Positions 1 to 9,054 of a stretch of DNA of 64,000 nt are shown in pieces. Source of the stretch: Peribacillus frigoritolerans (GTDB lineage: Bacteria > Bacillota > Bacilli > Bacillales > DSM-1321); NCBI RefSeq assembly GCF_040250305.1, contig NZ_CP158190.1, positions 1,644,001-1,708,000 of the forward strand, written 5' to 3'. A program made the position numbers and the translations under genes. Every line of letters starts with the position of its first letter. The stretch's first letter is position 1. The notes beneath the pieces were generated by a model. That model was not told the DNA's origin. It was given only the letters and a program-made list of their open reading frames with translations, and searched no databases.

Positions 1-7
1 TGAATAG

Positions 8-1213
8 ATGAACACTTATACACAGCCTGATAAAACTGGACATTTTGGAGCATATGGAGGCCGTTTCGTTCCGGAAACTTTAATGGCGGCGATTACGGAG
101 CTTGAAGAAGTATATGAACAATCTAAAAATGATCCTGAATTCCAAAGTCAGCTAAGCTATTACCTGAAACAATATATCGGTCGGGAAACACCACTTTATT
201 TTGCGGAGAACTTAACGAAACTGGCTGGTGGTGCAAATATTTACCTGAAGCGCGAAGACTTGAATCATACCGGGGCCCACAAAATAAATAATACGATCGG
301 TCAGGCTTTGCTGACTCAGAAAATGGGCAAGAAAAAGGTGATTGCCGAAACGGGTGCAGGACAGCATGGGGTAGCAACGGCGACTGTGTGTGCATTGCTG
401 AAGCTGGAATGCATCATCTTTATGGGAGAAGAAGATATCAGGAGACAGAAATTAAATGTATTCAGGATGGAGCTTTTGGGAGCCAAGGTCATATCTGTAT
501 CACAAGGAAGCGGGACACTGAAGGATGCAGTGAATGAGGCGTTACGATATTGGGTGGCGAATGTGGATGACACCCATTATATAATGGGATCGGTTCTTGG
601 ACCGCATCCATTCCCCGTTATAGTTCGTGATTTTCAAAGCGTGATAGGCATTGAAACAAAGCGTCAATATTCGGATGAGGTTCATTCCCTACCTGATGCA
701 GTAGTCGCTTGCATTGGCGGAGGAAGTAATGCAATGGGAATGTTTTATCCCTTCATTGAGGATGAAACGGTAAAATTATACGGAGTGGAAGCGGCAGGGC
801 ATGGACTTGAAACGCCATTGCATGCATCAAGTTTGACGAAGGGGAAACCTGGGGTGCTCCACGGGGCATTCATGTACGTATTGCAGAACGAGGACGGTCA
901 GATCCAGGAGGCACATTCAATTTCAGCAGGGTTGGATTATCCAGGGGTAGGACCTGAACATAGTTACTTAAAAGATACAAATCGGGTGGAATATACTTCG
1001 GTAACCGATACTGAAGCATTGGAAGCTCTAGCGTTGCTTTCAAGGGAGGAAGGGATCATCCCTGCTTTAGAAAGTTCACATGCGATTTCCTATGGTTTAA
1101 AGCTTGCAAAAGAAATGGAGAAAGGAACAGGACTGGTGATTTGCCTGTCCGGCCGTGGTGATAAGGATGTTGAAACGGTCCAATCGTTGATGGGGGGTAG
1201 TGAACATGAATAA
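8..1213 (+). CDS. trpB: Tryptophan synthase beta subunit
   Basis: Catalyses the PLP-dependent condensation of indole with serine, the last step of tryptophan synthesis, in the cytoplasmic alpha2beta2 complex with TrpA. The protein is 401 aa, full length for the family. The PLP-binding lysine is K92 in the HTGAHKINN motif, the catalytic glutamate is in ETGAGQHG near residue 114, and the phosphate-binding glycine loop reads GGGSNAMG. The window opens a few bases upstream with a stop codon, presumably of the preceding trp gene (trpF in Bacillus), so this is an operon interior. The 3' end overlaps trpA by 14 bp, which suggests translational coupling. Confidence 0.98.
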   Translation: MNTYTQPDKTGHFGAYGGRFVPETLMAAITELEEVYEQSKNDPEFQSQLSYYLKQYIGRETPLYFAENLTKLAGGANIYLKREDLNHTGAHKINNTIGQALLTQKMGKKKVIAETGAGQHGVATATVCALLKLECIIFMGEEDIRRQKLNVFRMELLGAKVISVSQGSGTLKDAVNEALRYWVANVDDTHYIMGSVLGPHPFPVIVRDFQSVIGIETKRQYSDEVHSLPDAVVACIGGGSNAMGMFYPFIEDETVKLYGVEAAGHGLETPLHASSLTKGKPGVLHGAFMYVLQNEDGQIQEAHSISAGLDYPGVGPEHSYLKDTNRVEYTSVTDTEALEALALLSREEGIIPALESSHAISYGLKLAKEMEKGTGLVICLSGRGDKDVETVQSLMGGSEHE

Positions 1214-1985
1214 ATTAACAAACGCGCTTCAAGAATGTCAAACAAAACAGGAAAAAGCATTCATCCCATATATTATGGCAGGCGATGGAGGTCTTGAACG
1301 GTTAAAGAGCCAACTTCTTTTCCTTGAAAACAGCGGAGCGACTGCCGTTGAACTAGGTATCCCATTCTCTGACCCCGTCGCAGATGGACCGGTTATCCAA
1401 CAAGCCGGCATCCGTTCTTTGGAAAATGGAACAACTTTAAAAGATGTCCTGAAAAAAGTAATGGAAATCAAAAACGATGTGAACATCCCAATTATTTTAA
1501 TGGGATATACGAATTCAATCCTGGCATATGGACTTAAAGAGTTTACGAATGACTGTCTACAAGCAGGGATTTCCGGGTGCATCATCCCCGATTTACCAAT
1601 TGAAGAAGAAGCCATCTTTTCATCAATCAAAACTGCAGGAATCGTTCTTATCCGACTTGTGACACTCACGTCATCGAAAGAGCGTATCACTGAGATTACC
1701 GCAGGGGCTGAGGGCTTTATCTACGCAGTTACAGTCAAAGGCATTACAGGTGCCCGTGACGCCTTCGGGGAAGAACTTGGAGGCTATCTAAAGAAGGTAA
1801 AAGAGATAAGCCCGGTTCCCGTTCTTGCTGGGTTCGGCATATCGACGCCAGATCATGTCCGTGATGCAATACAATACTGCGATGGTGTCATAGTCGGCAG
1901 CAAGATCATCGATTGCTTCGAGACAGGTAAGGAAGATCAAATTAGTGACTTGATACAAGCAAGTAAAGGGGTAGTGCAAAAATAG
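1200..1985 (+). CDS. trpA: Tryptophan synthase alpha subunit
   Basis: Cleaves indole-3-glycerol phosphate to indole, which is channelled to TrpB. It is a 261-aa TIM-barrel protein. The catalytic pair is visible as E51 and D62 in [15 protein letters not shown] (numbered from the GTG). The start is either GTG at 1200 or ATG two codons later at 1206; both overlap the end of trpB, and the G-rich stretch just upstream serves either. It is the last gene of the operon, followed by a repeat-like element and an intrinsic terminator. Confidence 0.97.
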   Translation: MNMNKLTNALQECQTKQEKAFIPYIMAGDGGLERLKSQLLFLENSGATAVELGIPFSDPVADGPVIQQAGIRSLENGTTLKDVLKKVMEIKNDVNIPIILMGYTNSILAYGLKEFTNDCLQAGISGCIIPDLPIEEEAIFSSIKTAGIVLIRLVTLTSSKERITEITAGAEGFIYAVTVKGITGARDAFGEELGGYLKKVKEISPVPVLAGFGISTPDHVRDAIQYCDGVIVGSKIIDCFETGKEDQISDLIQASKGVVQK

Positions 1986-2040
1986 TAATGGAGAGACTCC
2001 CGGGCTGCCCTCAGTTTGTAGGCAAAAGGAGTTTAAAACA

Positions 2041-2195
2041 AAGTTGATTGGGGAAGTTCGAGATTCCCGCAGGCGCAAGAGCGCCAAGGGCGGACCGCCC
2101 GCGGAAAGCAAGTGTCTGTAGGCAACGGTCAAATTTTAAAAACCTAAAAAAAACTGTAGTCAAACTCTATAATGATCGAGTTTGACTACAGTCCG
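2041..2195. repeat. GC-rich intergenic repeat-like element after trpA
   Basis: The stretch 2055-2130 is far richer in G+C than its surroundings and holds two short inverted repeats (GGCGC/GCGCC at 2072-2085 and GGGCGG/CCGCCC at 2088-2100). It is followed by a perfect 15-bp inverted repeat, 2153-2167 against 2178-2192. The wording (TTCCCGCAGGCGC ... GCGGAAAGC ... GTCTGTAGG, then a stem ending GTTTGACTACAGT) resembles dispersed non-coding repeats I remember from intergenic regions of Bacillaceae genomes. That resemblance is from memory; only one copy lies in this window. Confidence 0.55.
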
Positions 2196-2196
2196 A

Positions 2197-2220
2197 GGAG
2201 AGCCTTAAGGCTCTCCTTTT
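2197..2220 (+). terminator. Intrinsic terminator of the trp operon
   Basis: A perfect stem GGAGAGCC-TTAA-GGCTCTCC at 2197-2216 is followed by a T run. It sits between trpA and the convergent yktB gene and closes the trp operon. Confidence 0.85.
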
Positions 2221-2265
2221 ATCTAAACCAGTTTTTTGTTGGATCCGAATACAAATCAAATGTGT

Positions 2266-2886
2266 TTAATTTAATTGATATAAGGGTAAAAGATGTTCAA
2301 ACGCATCTTGAATGGTTTGAATGAAATCATCATCTTTTAACTTAATGGCGTCATCACGGGAAATTTTTATACCGCATAGAATTTCGGCTTTCTTTACCGT
2401 TTGCAAACGAGTGAACATTGAATTCAAATCATCTACTTCAAGACCTTCATGAGGGATGACATCAGGTTTTGTATGGTCCATTGACCACACATAATGTGAG
2501 GGAATGCTATTCACCAATCGGTCTGCCTGCTGCTCCAGATGCTTTCCGATTTCCGTTTTATTAGGGGCTTCATAAATGACGGCATACCAGATGAACATAT
2601 GCGTTTCCCATAATCCGATTTGGAAATGCGGCATCATTTTATAGCCTCTGCTGTTGGCAGCGAAAGCAACCCATGTATCATTAGGAGGGTTCACTGTCCG
2701 TCTAGCATGCTTTGCAACGTGAGGGTACATTTCATCGCCGGTCATAACTGACAGTTTTTGAGAAAAGTGCTCTCCTAGGGCTTGTAATTTGGGCTGGATC
2801 CGTTCTTTTAAAGCATCCATGCGCGATTCCAATCCATTAATTTTAAAAACGTCAAAATCACTTGCTGTAAAACTTGCTATATTCAT
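2266..2886 (-). CDS. yktB: DUF1054 family protein YktB
   Basis: A 206-aa soluble protein of the DUF1054 (YktB/UPF0637) family, function unknown. The whole length matches the family as I know it, including the central segment around HFQIGLWETHMFIWY. No signal peptide or membrane segment is visible. I chose the second ATG (2884-2886) because a GGAG sequence lies at good distance from it; the first ATG at 2892 abuts the ribosome binding site. It is convergent with trpA and divergent from ykzI; the pairing yktB-ykzI-yktC is as in B. subtilis. Confidence 0.9.
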   Translation of the reverse strand: MNIASFTASDFDVFKINGLESRMDALKERIQPKLQALGEHFSQKLSVMTGDEMYPHVAKHARRTVNPPNDTWVAFAANSRGYKMMPHFQIGLWETHMFIWYAVIYEAPNKTEIGKHLEQQADRLVNSIPSHYVWSMDHTKPDVIPHEGLEVDDLNSMFTRLQTVKKAEILCGIKISRDDAIKLKDDDFIQTIQDAFEHLLPLYQLN

Positions 2887-3009
2887 TTTCATCTCTCCTA
2901 CCGTAATATCTGCACATATTGTAGCATAAGTAAAAGTAAAATTTAAAAAATACGATTTGGGTTGGCGATATAAAATTACTTATAGGTTAAAGCACAAATT
3001 AGTTGCTAT

Positions 3010-3039
3010 TTGTTGTAGGAAATCATATGATAATATAAA
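3010..3039 (+). promoter_or_regulatory. Probable sigma A promoter of ykzI
   Basis: TTGTTG at 3010-3015 and TATAAA at 3034-3039 with an 18-bp spacer, about 40 bp before the ykzI start. Reading only; no transcription data. Confidence 0.45.
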
Positions 3040-3080
3040 TTCAGAAAATTACGTTAATTGATGAAGGGAGAATGTTAATT

Positions 3081-3278
3081 ATGAAACAAGTCATGAACCA
3101 AGCATTAAAAGCTAAAGAAGTTGAAAGACATAGAGCTGCAGTGTTGAGAATGGAAATGGACTATGAATTAGCAACCCTTTTTGAAGCAATTGGTGAAGAG
3201 AATGACCAAAAGAGGTCACAATGCAAGCAAAGGCTTGAACGCATCCGCTTGGAATTGTTAAAACTGAAAGCCTTGTAA
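3081..3278 (+). CDS. ykzI: Small YkzI-like protein
   Basis: A 65-aa, highly charged, probably all-helical cytoplasmic protein rich in Glu, Lys and Arg. I assign it to YkzI by size and position between yktB and yktC; the function is unknown. Two ATG codons are possible: the one at 3072 is only a base from AGGGAG, whereas the one at 3081 has a 10-nt spacer, so I prefer 3081. A terminator follows, so it is probably transcribed alone. Confidence 0.7.
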   Translation: MKQVMNQALKAKEVERHRAAVLRMEMDYELATLFEAIGEENDQKRSQCKQRLERIRLELLKLKAL

Positions 3279-3686
3279 ATATTGGCTGCAGAGATCTTGA
3301 AGGAGAATGAATAAAGGAAATGAATCAATTTCAATACAAGGAATTTTATTATAGATGAACGGACACTTTATTTTATTAAAAAATAATGTGTCCGTTTTTC
3401 ATTAAATGTCCAATATATATAAGGTGGTATTTTGTTTTAGTTCGGTTCCATTTAATAAGGAAGCGAGACGTTAAGGCAAGGTGGTCTGATAAGTATTCGT
3501 GCGGGCTAACTCATGATTGCGAAACCGATTAATGGATGGATGGTCAAGGAACCTTCTTTCTTCATATGTTTTAAAAAATGGAAAATTTAAGATGTTAAAA
3601 ACTTGAAGGCAAGCTATATTTGCTTTAATCTTTAGAAGTGGATCATTTTAATGTAGTTTCTGATCATAAAGGACGGGGATATTATA
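3279..3686 (+). other. Intergenic region between ykzI and yktC
   Basis: The left end holds the ykzI terminator (stem ACGGACAC at 3359-3366 with GTGTCCGT at 3388-3395, then Ts). In the remaining 290 bp I see no convincing gene. A 25-codon ATG frame from about 3512 has no ribosome binding site and is not called. Confidence 0.5.
3359..3399 (+). terminator. Intrinsic terminator after ykzI
   Basis: Stem ACGGACAC/GTGTCCGT with a long AT-rich loop and a T run at 3395-3399. Confidence 0.7.
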
Positions 3687-4490
3687 ATGGCATCGGTCAA
3701 GGAAATGGATACATATGCGAAGTTATGGATGAAAGAAGCGGGTACTAGGCTAAGGGCGTCCTTTAAAACCAAGTTGAATATTGAAATGAAAACGAATCCG
3801 AATGATTTGGTCACTAATATGGATAAGGGGATAGAAAAGTTTTTTTGCGAAAAAATCGGCGAAGTCTTTCCTGAACATCGCATTTTTGGCGAAGAGGGAA
3901 TGGGCCACGATATTAAAGACTTAAAAGGTACGGTGTGGATAATCGATCCAATTGATGGAACTTTGAATTTCATTCATCAACAGAGGAATTTTGCAATTTC
4001 TCTTGGGGTTTATGTGGATGGCATTGGAAAGATTGGCATGGTTTATGATGTCTTCAGTGATGAATTATATCATGCGGTCAAGGGGCAGGGAGCATTTCTG
4101 AATGATCAAAGGCTTCCATCGCTTGAAGAGGCATCAGTAAGCAAAGCGATCATTTCCATTAATGCTAGCTGGGTAACGGAAAACCGGAGGATTGATCCGA
4201 GTCTTCTGGCACCGCTGGTTCGGGATGCAAGAGGGACACGTTCTTATGGCTCGGCAGCATTGGAGCTGGCATTCGTGGCAGCTGGAAGGATTGATGCATA
4301 CATAACCATGAGACTCATGCCTTGGGACTTTGCCGGGGGAGTTTTACTGGTTGAGGAAGTGGGCGGGGAAGTTAGTAATATTAAAGGTGACAAATTGAAT
4401 TATTTGAAAGGAGACTCACTTTTCGTATCTAAACCTGGGCTTCACGAAGAAGTATTCGATAAATACTTATCAGGAAACACCAGCCGTTAG
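3687..4490 (+). CDS. yktC: Inositol monophosphatase family protein (SuhB/YktC)
   Basis: Mg2+-dependent phosphatase of the inositol monophosphatase family, 267 aa, cytoplasmic. The metal-binding residues are visible: the GEE motif at 68-70, and D87 and D90 in WIIDPIDGTLNF, with the second family signature MPWDFAGG near residue 212. In Bacillus this protein is believed to hydrolyse inositol-1-phosphate and related sugar phosphates; the exact substrate here is inferred from family. The start ATG follows a weak AAGGACGGGG. A convergent terminator separates it from ylaF. Confidence 0.93.
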   Translation: MASVKEMDTYAKLWMKEAGTRLRASFKTKLNIEMKTNPNDLVTNMDKGIEKFFCEKIGEVFPEHRIFGEEGMGHDIKDLKGTVWIIDPIDGTLNFIHQQRNFAISLGVYVDGIGKIGMVYDVFSDELYHAVKGQGAFLNDQRLPSLEEASVSKAIISINASWVTENRRIDPSLLAPLVRDARGTRSYGSAALELAFVAAGRIDAYITMRLMPWDFAGGVLLVEEVGGEVSNIKGDKLNYLKGDSLFVSKPGLHEEVFDKYLSGNTSR

Positions 4491-4564
4491 CATCAAGTGC
4501 CTTATTGCGTGCAGGATAAATATCTTGCATGGATGGAATCAAATACCCATTTTGAAATAATTAA

Positions 4565-4598
4565 CAAAAAAAACTCGCTGTCTGTCAGCGAGTTTTTT
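4565..4598. terminator. Bidirectional terminator between yktC and ylaF
   Basis: Stem ACTCGCTG (4573-4580) with CAGCGAGT (4585-4592), flanked by an A run on the left and a T run on the right, so it works for both convergent genes. Confidence 0.9.
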
Positions 4599-4601
4599 AT
4601 A

Positions 4602-4784
4602 TTATAACTTCCCGGCTTCGCGTAATTTCTTCTTCTGAGTGAAACCGAACCCCATGATTCCGCAAAGAATAACGATTGCAGCCAATATTCCAATCAAGCT
4701 TTTTTCAGCAATGAAGATGCCAATGGAGCCAATGCTGGATGTTGCCAATACCGCTAATATTAAGAAATTCCATTTAATGTTCAT
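4602..4784 (-). CDS. ylaF: Small two-helix membrane protein YlaF (DUF5325)
   Basis: A 60-aa membrane protein with two hydrophobic segments (about residues 5-25 and 29-47) and a basic C-terminus (TQKKKLREAGK). Size, two-helix layout and position just upstream of typA match B. subtilis YlaF. The start is ATG at 4784, 4 nt after GGGGTGAT; a GTG three codons upstream lies inside the ribosome binding site and is rejected. Function unknown. The extracytoplasmic sigma genes ylaA-ylaD found beside it in B. subtilis are absent here. Confidence 0.8.
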   Translation of the reverse strand: MNIKWNFLILAVLATSSIGSIGIFIAEKSLIGILAAIVILCGIMGFGFTQKKKLREAGKL

Positions 4785-4826
4785 TAATATCACCCCTAAT
4801 ATATCTATTGTACATAATTTCTGTAT

Positions 4827-4853
4827 TTGTTTCTAGTATGTTTGTGATATAAT
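4827..4853 (+). promoter_or_regulatory. Promoter of typA with extended -10
   Basis: TGATATAAT (extended -10, TATAAT at 4848-4853) with TTGTTT at 4827-4832 and a short 15-bp spacer. The extended -10 can compensate for the spacing. It lies 55 bp before the typA start. Confidence 0.55.
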
Positions 4854-4908
4854 ATGTAAGTTAATACTAGTGATACGTTATACACAAACTTTTTTAGGAG
4901 TGAATTTT

Positions 4909-6756
4909 TTGAAATTAAGAGAAAATATTCGTAATATAGCCATCATTGCCCACGTTGACCATGGTAAAACAACGTTAGTGGATCAGTTGCTTAAGCAATC
5001 TGGTACTTTCCGTGAAAATGAACATGTGGAAGAACGTGCGATGGATTCTAATGCGATTGAAAAAGAACGCGGAATTACGATTCTTGCGAAAAATACAGCA
5101 GTTCAATACCAAGATACAAGGATCAATATTTTGGATACACCTGGTCATGCCGACTTTGGTGGTGAAGTGGAACGGATCATGAAAATGGTTGATGGCGTTC
5201 TTCTTGTTGTTGATGCATATGAAGGCTGTATGCCGCAAACTCGCTTCGTGTTGAAAAAAGCATTGGAACAAAAGATCACGCCAATCGTTGTCGTGAACAA
5301 AATCGATAAAGATTCTGCACGTCCAAATGAAGTGGTCGATGAAGTAATTGACTTATTCATCGAACTAGGAGCTGAAGAAGAACAATTAGACTTCCCGGTT
5401 GTCTTCACTTCAGGTATTGCTGGTACTGCAAGCTTGGATTCAGATCCTGCTAAACAAGAAGAAGACATGACCCCACTTTTCGAAACAATCGTTGAAACGA
5501 TCCCTGCACCAATTGATAACTCAGATGAACCGCTTCAATTCCAAGTGGCTTTACTTGACTATAATGATTATGTAGGACGTATTGGCGTTGGCCGTGTATT
5601 CCGCGGTAAAATGCATGTAGGTCAACAGGTTTCATTAATGAAACTTGATGGGAAGGTTAAACAATTCCGTGTAACGAAAATCTTTGGTTATATTGGCTTG
5701 AAGAAAGTTGAAATCCAAGAAGCCGTTGCCGGTGATTTAATTGCCGTTTCTGGTATGGAGGATATTAACGTAGGGGAAACAGTTTGTCCGACTGAACATC
5801 CTGAAGCTCTACCTATCCTGCGTATTGACGAGCCAACATTACAAATGACTTTCCTTGTAAATAACAGCCCATTCGCAGGCCGTGAAGGTAAATTCGTTAC
5901 AGCTCGTAAAATTGAAGAGCGTTTGAGAAACCAATTGCAGACTGATGTCAGCTTAAGAGTCGAAAATACTGATTCTCCGGATGTCTGGATTGTTTCAGGC
6001 CGTGGGGAGCTTCACCTTTCCATCCTGATTGAAAACATGAGACGTGAAGGTTATGAACTGCAAGTTTCTAAACCGGAAGTTATCGTTCGTTTGATTGATG
6101 GTGTCCGTTGTGAGCCGGTTGAACGTGTACAAATCGACGTACCTGAGGAGCACACTGGTTCGATAATGGAATCAATGGGAGCCCGTAAAGGTGAATTATT
6201 GGATATGATCAACAGCGGAAGCGGTCAAGTTCGTTTACTGTTCACGATCCCAGCTCGCGGACTTATTGGCTATTCAACTGAGTTCTTAACGATTACACGC
6301 GGATATGGTATCATGAACCATTCATTTGACAGCTACCAACCAATGGCACAAGGTCAAGTCGGCGGAAGACGTCAAGGTGTACTTGTATCCATGGAATCAG
6401 GAAAAACTACACAATATGGTATTATGCAAGTTGAAGACCGCGGTGTTATTTTCGTTGAGCCAGGTACGGATATTTACGAAGGCATGATCGTCGGGGAACA
6501 TAACCGTGATAGCGATTTGACAGTTAATATCGTTAAAGCGAAACAAATGACAAATATGCGTTCAGCAAATAAAGACCAAACTTCTTCCATGAAAAAACCA
6601 AGAATCATGTCCCTTGAAGAAGCTCTGGAATATTTGAACGATGACGAGTACTGTGAAGTAACTCCGGATTCAATCCGTCTTCGTAAAAAAATTCTAGATA
6701 AAAACGAGCGTGAAAGAGCAGCTAAAAGAAAAAAAGTTGCTGTTGAAGAAAAATAA
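4909..6756 (+). CDS. typA: Translational GTPase TypA/BipA
   Basis: Ribosome-associated GTPase related to EF-G and LepA, involved in 50S assembly and stress or cold adaptation. It is 615 aa, normal length. G1 is AHVDHGKT at residues 14-21, G3 is DTPGHAD and G4 is NKID; EF-G-like domains II, III and V follow, then the TypA-specific C-terminal domain ending in lysine-rich sequence. The start is TTG at 4909, eight bases after AGGAG at 4896-4900; a GTG at 4870 would add 13 residues that the family lacks. It heads the typA-ylaH run. Confidence 0.97.
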   Translation: MKLRENIRNIAIIAHVDHGKTTLVDQLLKQSGTFRENEHVEERAMDSNAIEKERGITILAKNTAVQYQDTRINILDTPGHADFGGEVERIMKMVDGVLLVVDAYEGCMPQTRFVLKKALEQKITPIVVVNKIDKDSARPNEVVDEVIDLFIELGAEEEQLDFPVVFTSGIAGTASLDSDPAKQEEDMTPLFETIVETIPAPIDNSDEPLQFQVALLDYNDYVGRIGVGRVFRGKMHVGQQVSLMKLDGKVKQFRVTKIFGYIGLKKVEIQEAVAGDLIAVSGMEDINVGETVCPTEHPEALPILRIDEPTLQMTFLVNNSPFAGREGKFVTARKIEERLRNQLQTDVSLRVENTDSPDVWIVSGRGELHLSILIENMRREGYELQVSKPEVIVRLIDGVRCEPVERVQIDVPEEHTGSIMESMGARKGELLDMINSGSGQVRLLFTIPARGLIGYSTEFLTITRGYGIMNHSFDSYQPMAQGQVGGRRQGVLVSMESGKTTQYGIMQVEDRGVIFVEPGTDIYEGMIVGEHNRDSDLTVNIVKAKQMTNMRSANKDQTSSMKKPRIMSLEEALEYLNDDEYCEVTPDSIRLRKKILDKNERERAAKRKKVAVEEK

Positions 6757-6778
6757 ATAGCAAGAGGAGGAGAAAAGA

Positions 6779-7087
6779 TTGGATATCCAAGAGCGATTAT
6801 CATTTTTTGCAGCATTGTACAGAGTGGATGAAAACCCTGAAGCAGGAATGTGGTATTTATATTTGACGGTCTTTGGATTATGCATCCTTGTCTATCAGTT
6901 AGGTTTTGCCAAAAAGTTACCATTGCTAAAAAATGTGGTCATTTATGTGGTAATGGCACTTGGATGTACCCTTCTTTCTTTCTTTGCGGTGTTTCTTCCT
7001 ATGGGGGAAGCATTAGTCATCGCTTCGCTTGTTCTGGGGATCTATAGGATCCGTCTTCATAATTCGAGAAAAGAAGAACAGGCTTAA
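6779..7087 (+). CDS. ylaH: YlaH-like membrane protein
   Basis: A 102-aa membrane protein with three predicted hydrophobic helices (about 24-42, 49-70 and 73-89), an acidic N-terminal tail and a charged C-terminus ending KEEQA. It corresponds to YlaH in length and position downstream of typA. The function is unknown. The start is TTG, preceded by a strong GGAGGAG. The gap to typA is 22 bp and the next gene starts 1 bp after its stop, so the three genes are probably one operon. Confidence 0.85.
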   Translation: MDIQERLSFFAALYRVDENPEAGMWYLYLTVFGLCILVYQLGFAKKLPLLKNVVIYVVMALGCTLLSFFAVFLPMGEALVIASLVLGIYRIRLHNSRKEEQA

Positions 7088-7088
7088 G

Positions 7089-7376
7089 ATGATGAAATCA
7101 TTACAGGATGCTTTATACAATTGGTTGACGATCAAAGTTGTCTGTGATGCAAGGCCTGATGATACAGCTGCACGCGATACAGAAATGTTTTTCATGCAGA
7201 TGCTGAAAGACGATCATCAGGTGATAATCGATTCGGTTACAAAAACAGAACCATTTTATTTCGTCGAGTACCTTTTGGGAGACGAAATGAAAAAGCAACG
7301 TTATCCGATTGAATTGATTGATATCATGTTAGACCAAATTCAGTTAGAGCCAGAAAAGTATAAAAATATCGAGTAA
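7089..7376 (+). CDS. Conserved small cytoplasmic protein, unrecognised
   Basis: A 95-aa acidic soluble protein with no motif I can name; it ends in an acidic segment (DIMLDQIQLEPEKY). Start is ATG at 7089 (or the adjacent ATG at 7092), 1 bp beyond the ylaH stop, with a GAAGAACAGG purine stretch upstream; this implies translational coupling to ylaH. No counterpart with a name comes to mind between ylaH and ylaI in B. subtilis. A strong terminator follows directly, so it is the last gene of the typA run. Confidence 0.75.
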   Translation: MMKSLQDALYNWLTIKVVCDARPDDTAARDTEMFFMQMLKDDHQVIIDSVTKTEPFYFVEYLLGDEMKKQRYPIELIDIMLDQIQLEPEKYKNIE

Positions 7377-7380
7377 TGAA

Positions 7381-7415
7381 AAAAGAACCGTGCGATTACG
7401 CACGGTTCTTTTTTA
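7381..7415. terminator. Bidirectional terminator
   Basis: Perfect 14-bp stem (7381-7394 with 7399-7412, loop ATTA) carrying A and T runs at its ends, between the convergent genes ending at 7376 and 7413. Confidence 0.92.
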
Positions 7416-7844
7416 TATTGCTTTAGGGAGGAAAAGTCCGTAAAAAAGATGTAAGATTGTCCACAAAAAGAAAGCTGTCAAATCAGAAGGAAGGACAACT
7501 TCTGTTTTCGACAGCGCCGATAGCGGGAAGTAAAGCATGATGGCGGGAATGATCGTGATAAAAGCAAGTGCGTATTTGTTCCATTTCCTGAAAATTTTCA
7601 AAGGAAGAAGAATATAAGCGTAAATAAACGTAATGGCAAGTGAAAAAAGGAGATGGAAAAAGAACAATGATGCCTCACTCCAGGAAACGGCTCCAATTAG
7701 AGGAAGGAAATCAACATTCAATAAAAGCTTATACACTTGCTTGCCGGAAAACATTTCTACCCACTTCATTATCAATCCAAGCAGAACTCCATTGATGAGA
7801 CCAATCAGGCAAACTTTATAAAATATTCTACCATTCATCTTCAT
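7413..7844 (-). CDS. Four-helix membrane protein, unrecognised
   Basis: A protein of about 143 aa with four hydrophobic segments (roughly 8-28, 50-76, 85-105 and 118-136) and almost no extramembrane sequence. I do not recognise the family. Its start (ATG at 7844 or 7838) lies inside the last codons of ylaI and has no clear Shine-Dalgarno of its own, which suggests translation coupled to ylaI. It ends at the shared terminator. It could be a partner or a topogenic protein, but nothing in the sequence says so. Confidence 0.7.
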   Translation of the reverse strand: MKMNGRIFYKVCLIGLINGVLLGLIMKWVEMFSGKQVYKLLLNVDFLPLIGAVSWSEASLFFFHLLFSLAITFIYAYILLPLKIFRKWNKYALAFITIIPAIMLYFPLSALSKTEVVLPSDLTAFFLWTILHLFYGLFLPKAI

Positions 7845-8028
7845 TTTTGATTGTCCGGTACAGACGGAAGTTTCCGGTTGCAATCCGTTCGTTCGTACGC
7901 TCTTCTATGCGTTGGTTGCATGTATTGCACATATAGGTATGTATAGGACGGTTTCGAAGTTTCTTTGCTTCTGGGCTATCGTCAGGTATAGATTCAATTT
8001 GATCGCATATTACACATTTAACCTTCAT
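7828..8028 (-). CDS. ylaI: Zinc-ribbon-like small protein YlaI (DUF2197)
   Basis: A 66-aa soluble protein with two CxxC knuckles (C5 and C8 in KCVICD, and the pair in YMCNTCNQR near residue 33), the pattern of a single zinc ribbon. It matches DUF2197/YlaI in length and genomic place. The function is unknown; a nucleic-acid or protein binding role is inference from the fold. GTGAGG lies upstream of the ATG. The downstream membrane gene overlaps its 3' end by about 17 bp. Confidence 0.85.
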   Translation of the reverse strand: MKVKCVICDQIESIPDDSPEAKKLRNRPIHTYMCNTCNQRIEERTNERIATGNFRLYRTIKNEDEW

Positions 8029-8152
8029 ATTAGTTGAACCTCACTTCAATTCGAATATGCTTTTAAGTATACCAATATTTTTATGGTAAAACGAGGATAA
8101 AGTGAACTGACATTTGAAAGTTAATGTTACTTGGTGCATGGCGGGTATAGAC

Positions 8153-8180
8153 AAAAAACCCGAAGATTCACTTCGGGTCA
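8153..8180 (-). terminator. Intrinsic terminator of ylaJ
   Basis: Stem ACCCGAAG (8158-8165) with CTTCGGGT (8171-8178); on the minus strand it is followed by a run of six T. Confidence 0.85.
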
Positions 8181-8187
8181 GGAAAAT

Positions 8188-8787
8188 TCATTCTTTAAAG
8201 TGATTGGATTGATCATTTTGCTCTTTATCGAGTTCTTTTCTTTCCGTTTCATCATCAAGTTTATTTTTTTCCTTTTCAATGTTCTTGGACGGCGTTGGGG
8301 TTAAAATATCACCAGGAACCTCAGGAATGACTCGACTTGTGATGTCAGCCAGTTCATTCAGTATCCCGGTAACCGGTTTGCCGTCTTTAATGTCTCTGGC
8401 CACCTCCCTGATCCGTTCATTTATATCCGGGTCAGCGACGATGAGGGCATTTGCGCCTTCAGGATCATGTTTTAAAGTTTCTCCAACAGAGTACTTTATC
8501 GTTCCAACCTGTGAACGCTCAATATCTTGGTCAATATCTATTCCGACGATGGCATATTTGCCAAGTACGACTGCGGTGGCATCGTTCACCTCCGGAATGG
8601 ATTTAGCCAAACCGGTGAGTCTTTCCGCTGTTTGCTGGCCTGTATTTCTGTCTGCTTCCTTAATGGTCGTATTATTGACTTTCGTTATATTGTTTTTCGC
8701 ATTATTTTCAGACACTTCGTTATTATTATCCATTGTGCAACCTGACATCAACAGAACCGCAGCGAGCGACAATATGATTTTTTGCAA
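8188..8787 (-). CDS. ylaJ: YhcN/YlaJ family sporulation lipoprotein
   Basis: A 199-aa exported lipoprotein. The signal peptide ends in the lipobox LMSGC (Cys17), followed by an Asn-rich linker, a YhcN/YlaJ domain (about residues 45-150) and a charged, disordered C-terminal tail rich in Lys and Glu. Members of this family are found in the spore inner membrane and affect germination or SleB activity in bacilli; that role is inferred from the family. The start is TTG behind AAGGAGG. It is divergent from ylaK, as in B. subtilis. Confidence 0.88.
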   Translation of the reverse strand: MQKIILSLAAVLLMSGCTMDNNNEVSENNAKNNITKVNNTTIKEADRNTGQQTAERLTGLAKSIPEVNDATAVVLGKYAIVGIDIDQDIERSQVGTIKYSVGETLKHDPEGANALIVADPDINERIREVARDIKDGKPVTGILNELADITSRVIPEVPGDILTPTPSKNIEKEKNKLDDETERKELDKEQNDQSNHFKE

Positions 8788-9054
8788 TGTAAAACCTCCT
8801 TAATGCTCCTTATTTTGTTCCAGCCTGTCCATCACTACCAAGTCTGATGCATATAAGTATAAAATGCAGTGAAACATGGTGTAATCAATGTTGGGGATTG
8901 CATTCTTTGCTGGAAGTTTTCTTTATAGTCTGTAAATGTTCTTCTATCTTTATGCAAAGGAACATATATTTTATCAACAGTCTCGTCCGCTACATAAATG
9001 CTGAGTGTAGTAAATGGTAAGGCATATCCTATAGAGCAGGCAGGAGGCATCATA

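Noticed and set aside
3512..3590. 25-codon ATG frame between ykzI and yktC
   Set aside because: No ribosome binding site and no recognisable product.
8835..9053. 72-codon minus-strand frame between ylaJ and ylaK
   Set aside because: It covers the divergent promoter region, has no ribosome binding site and no protein-like pattern.
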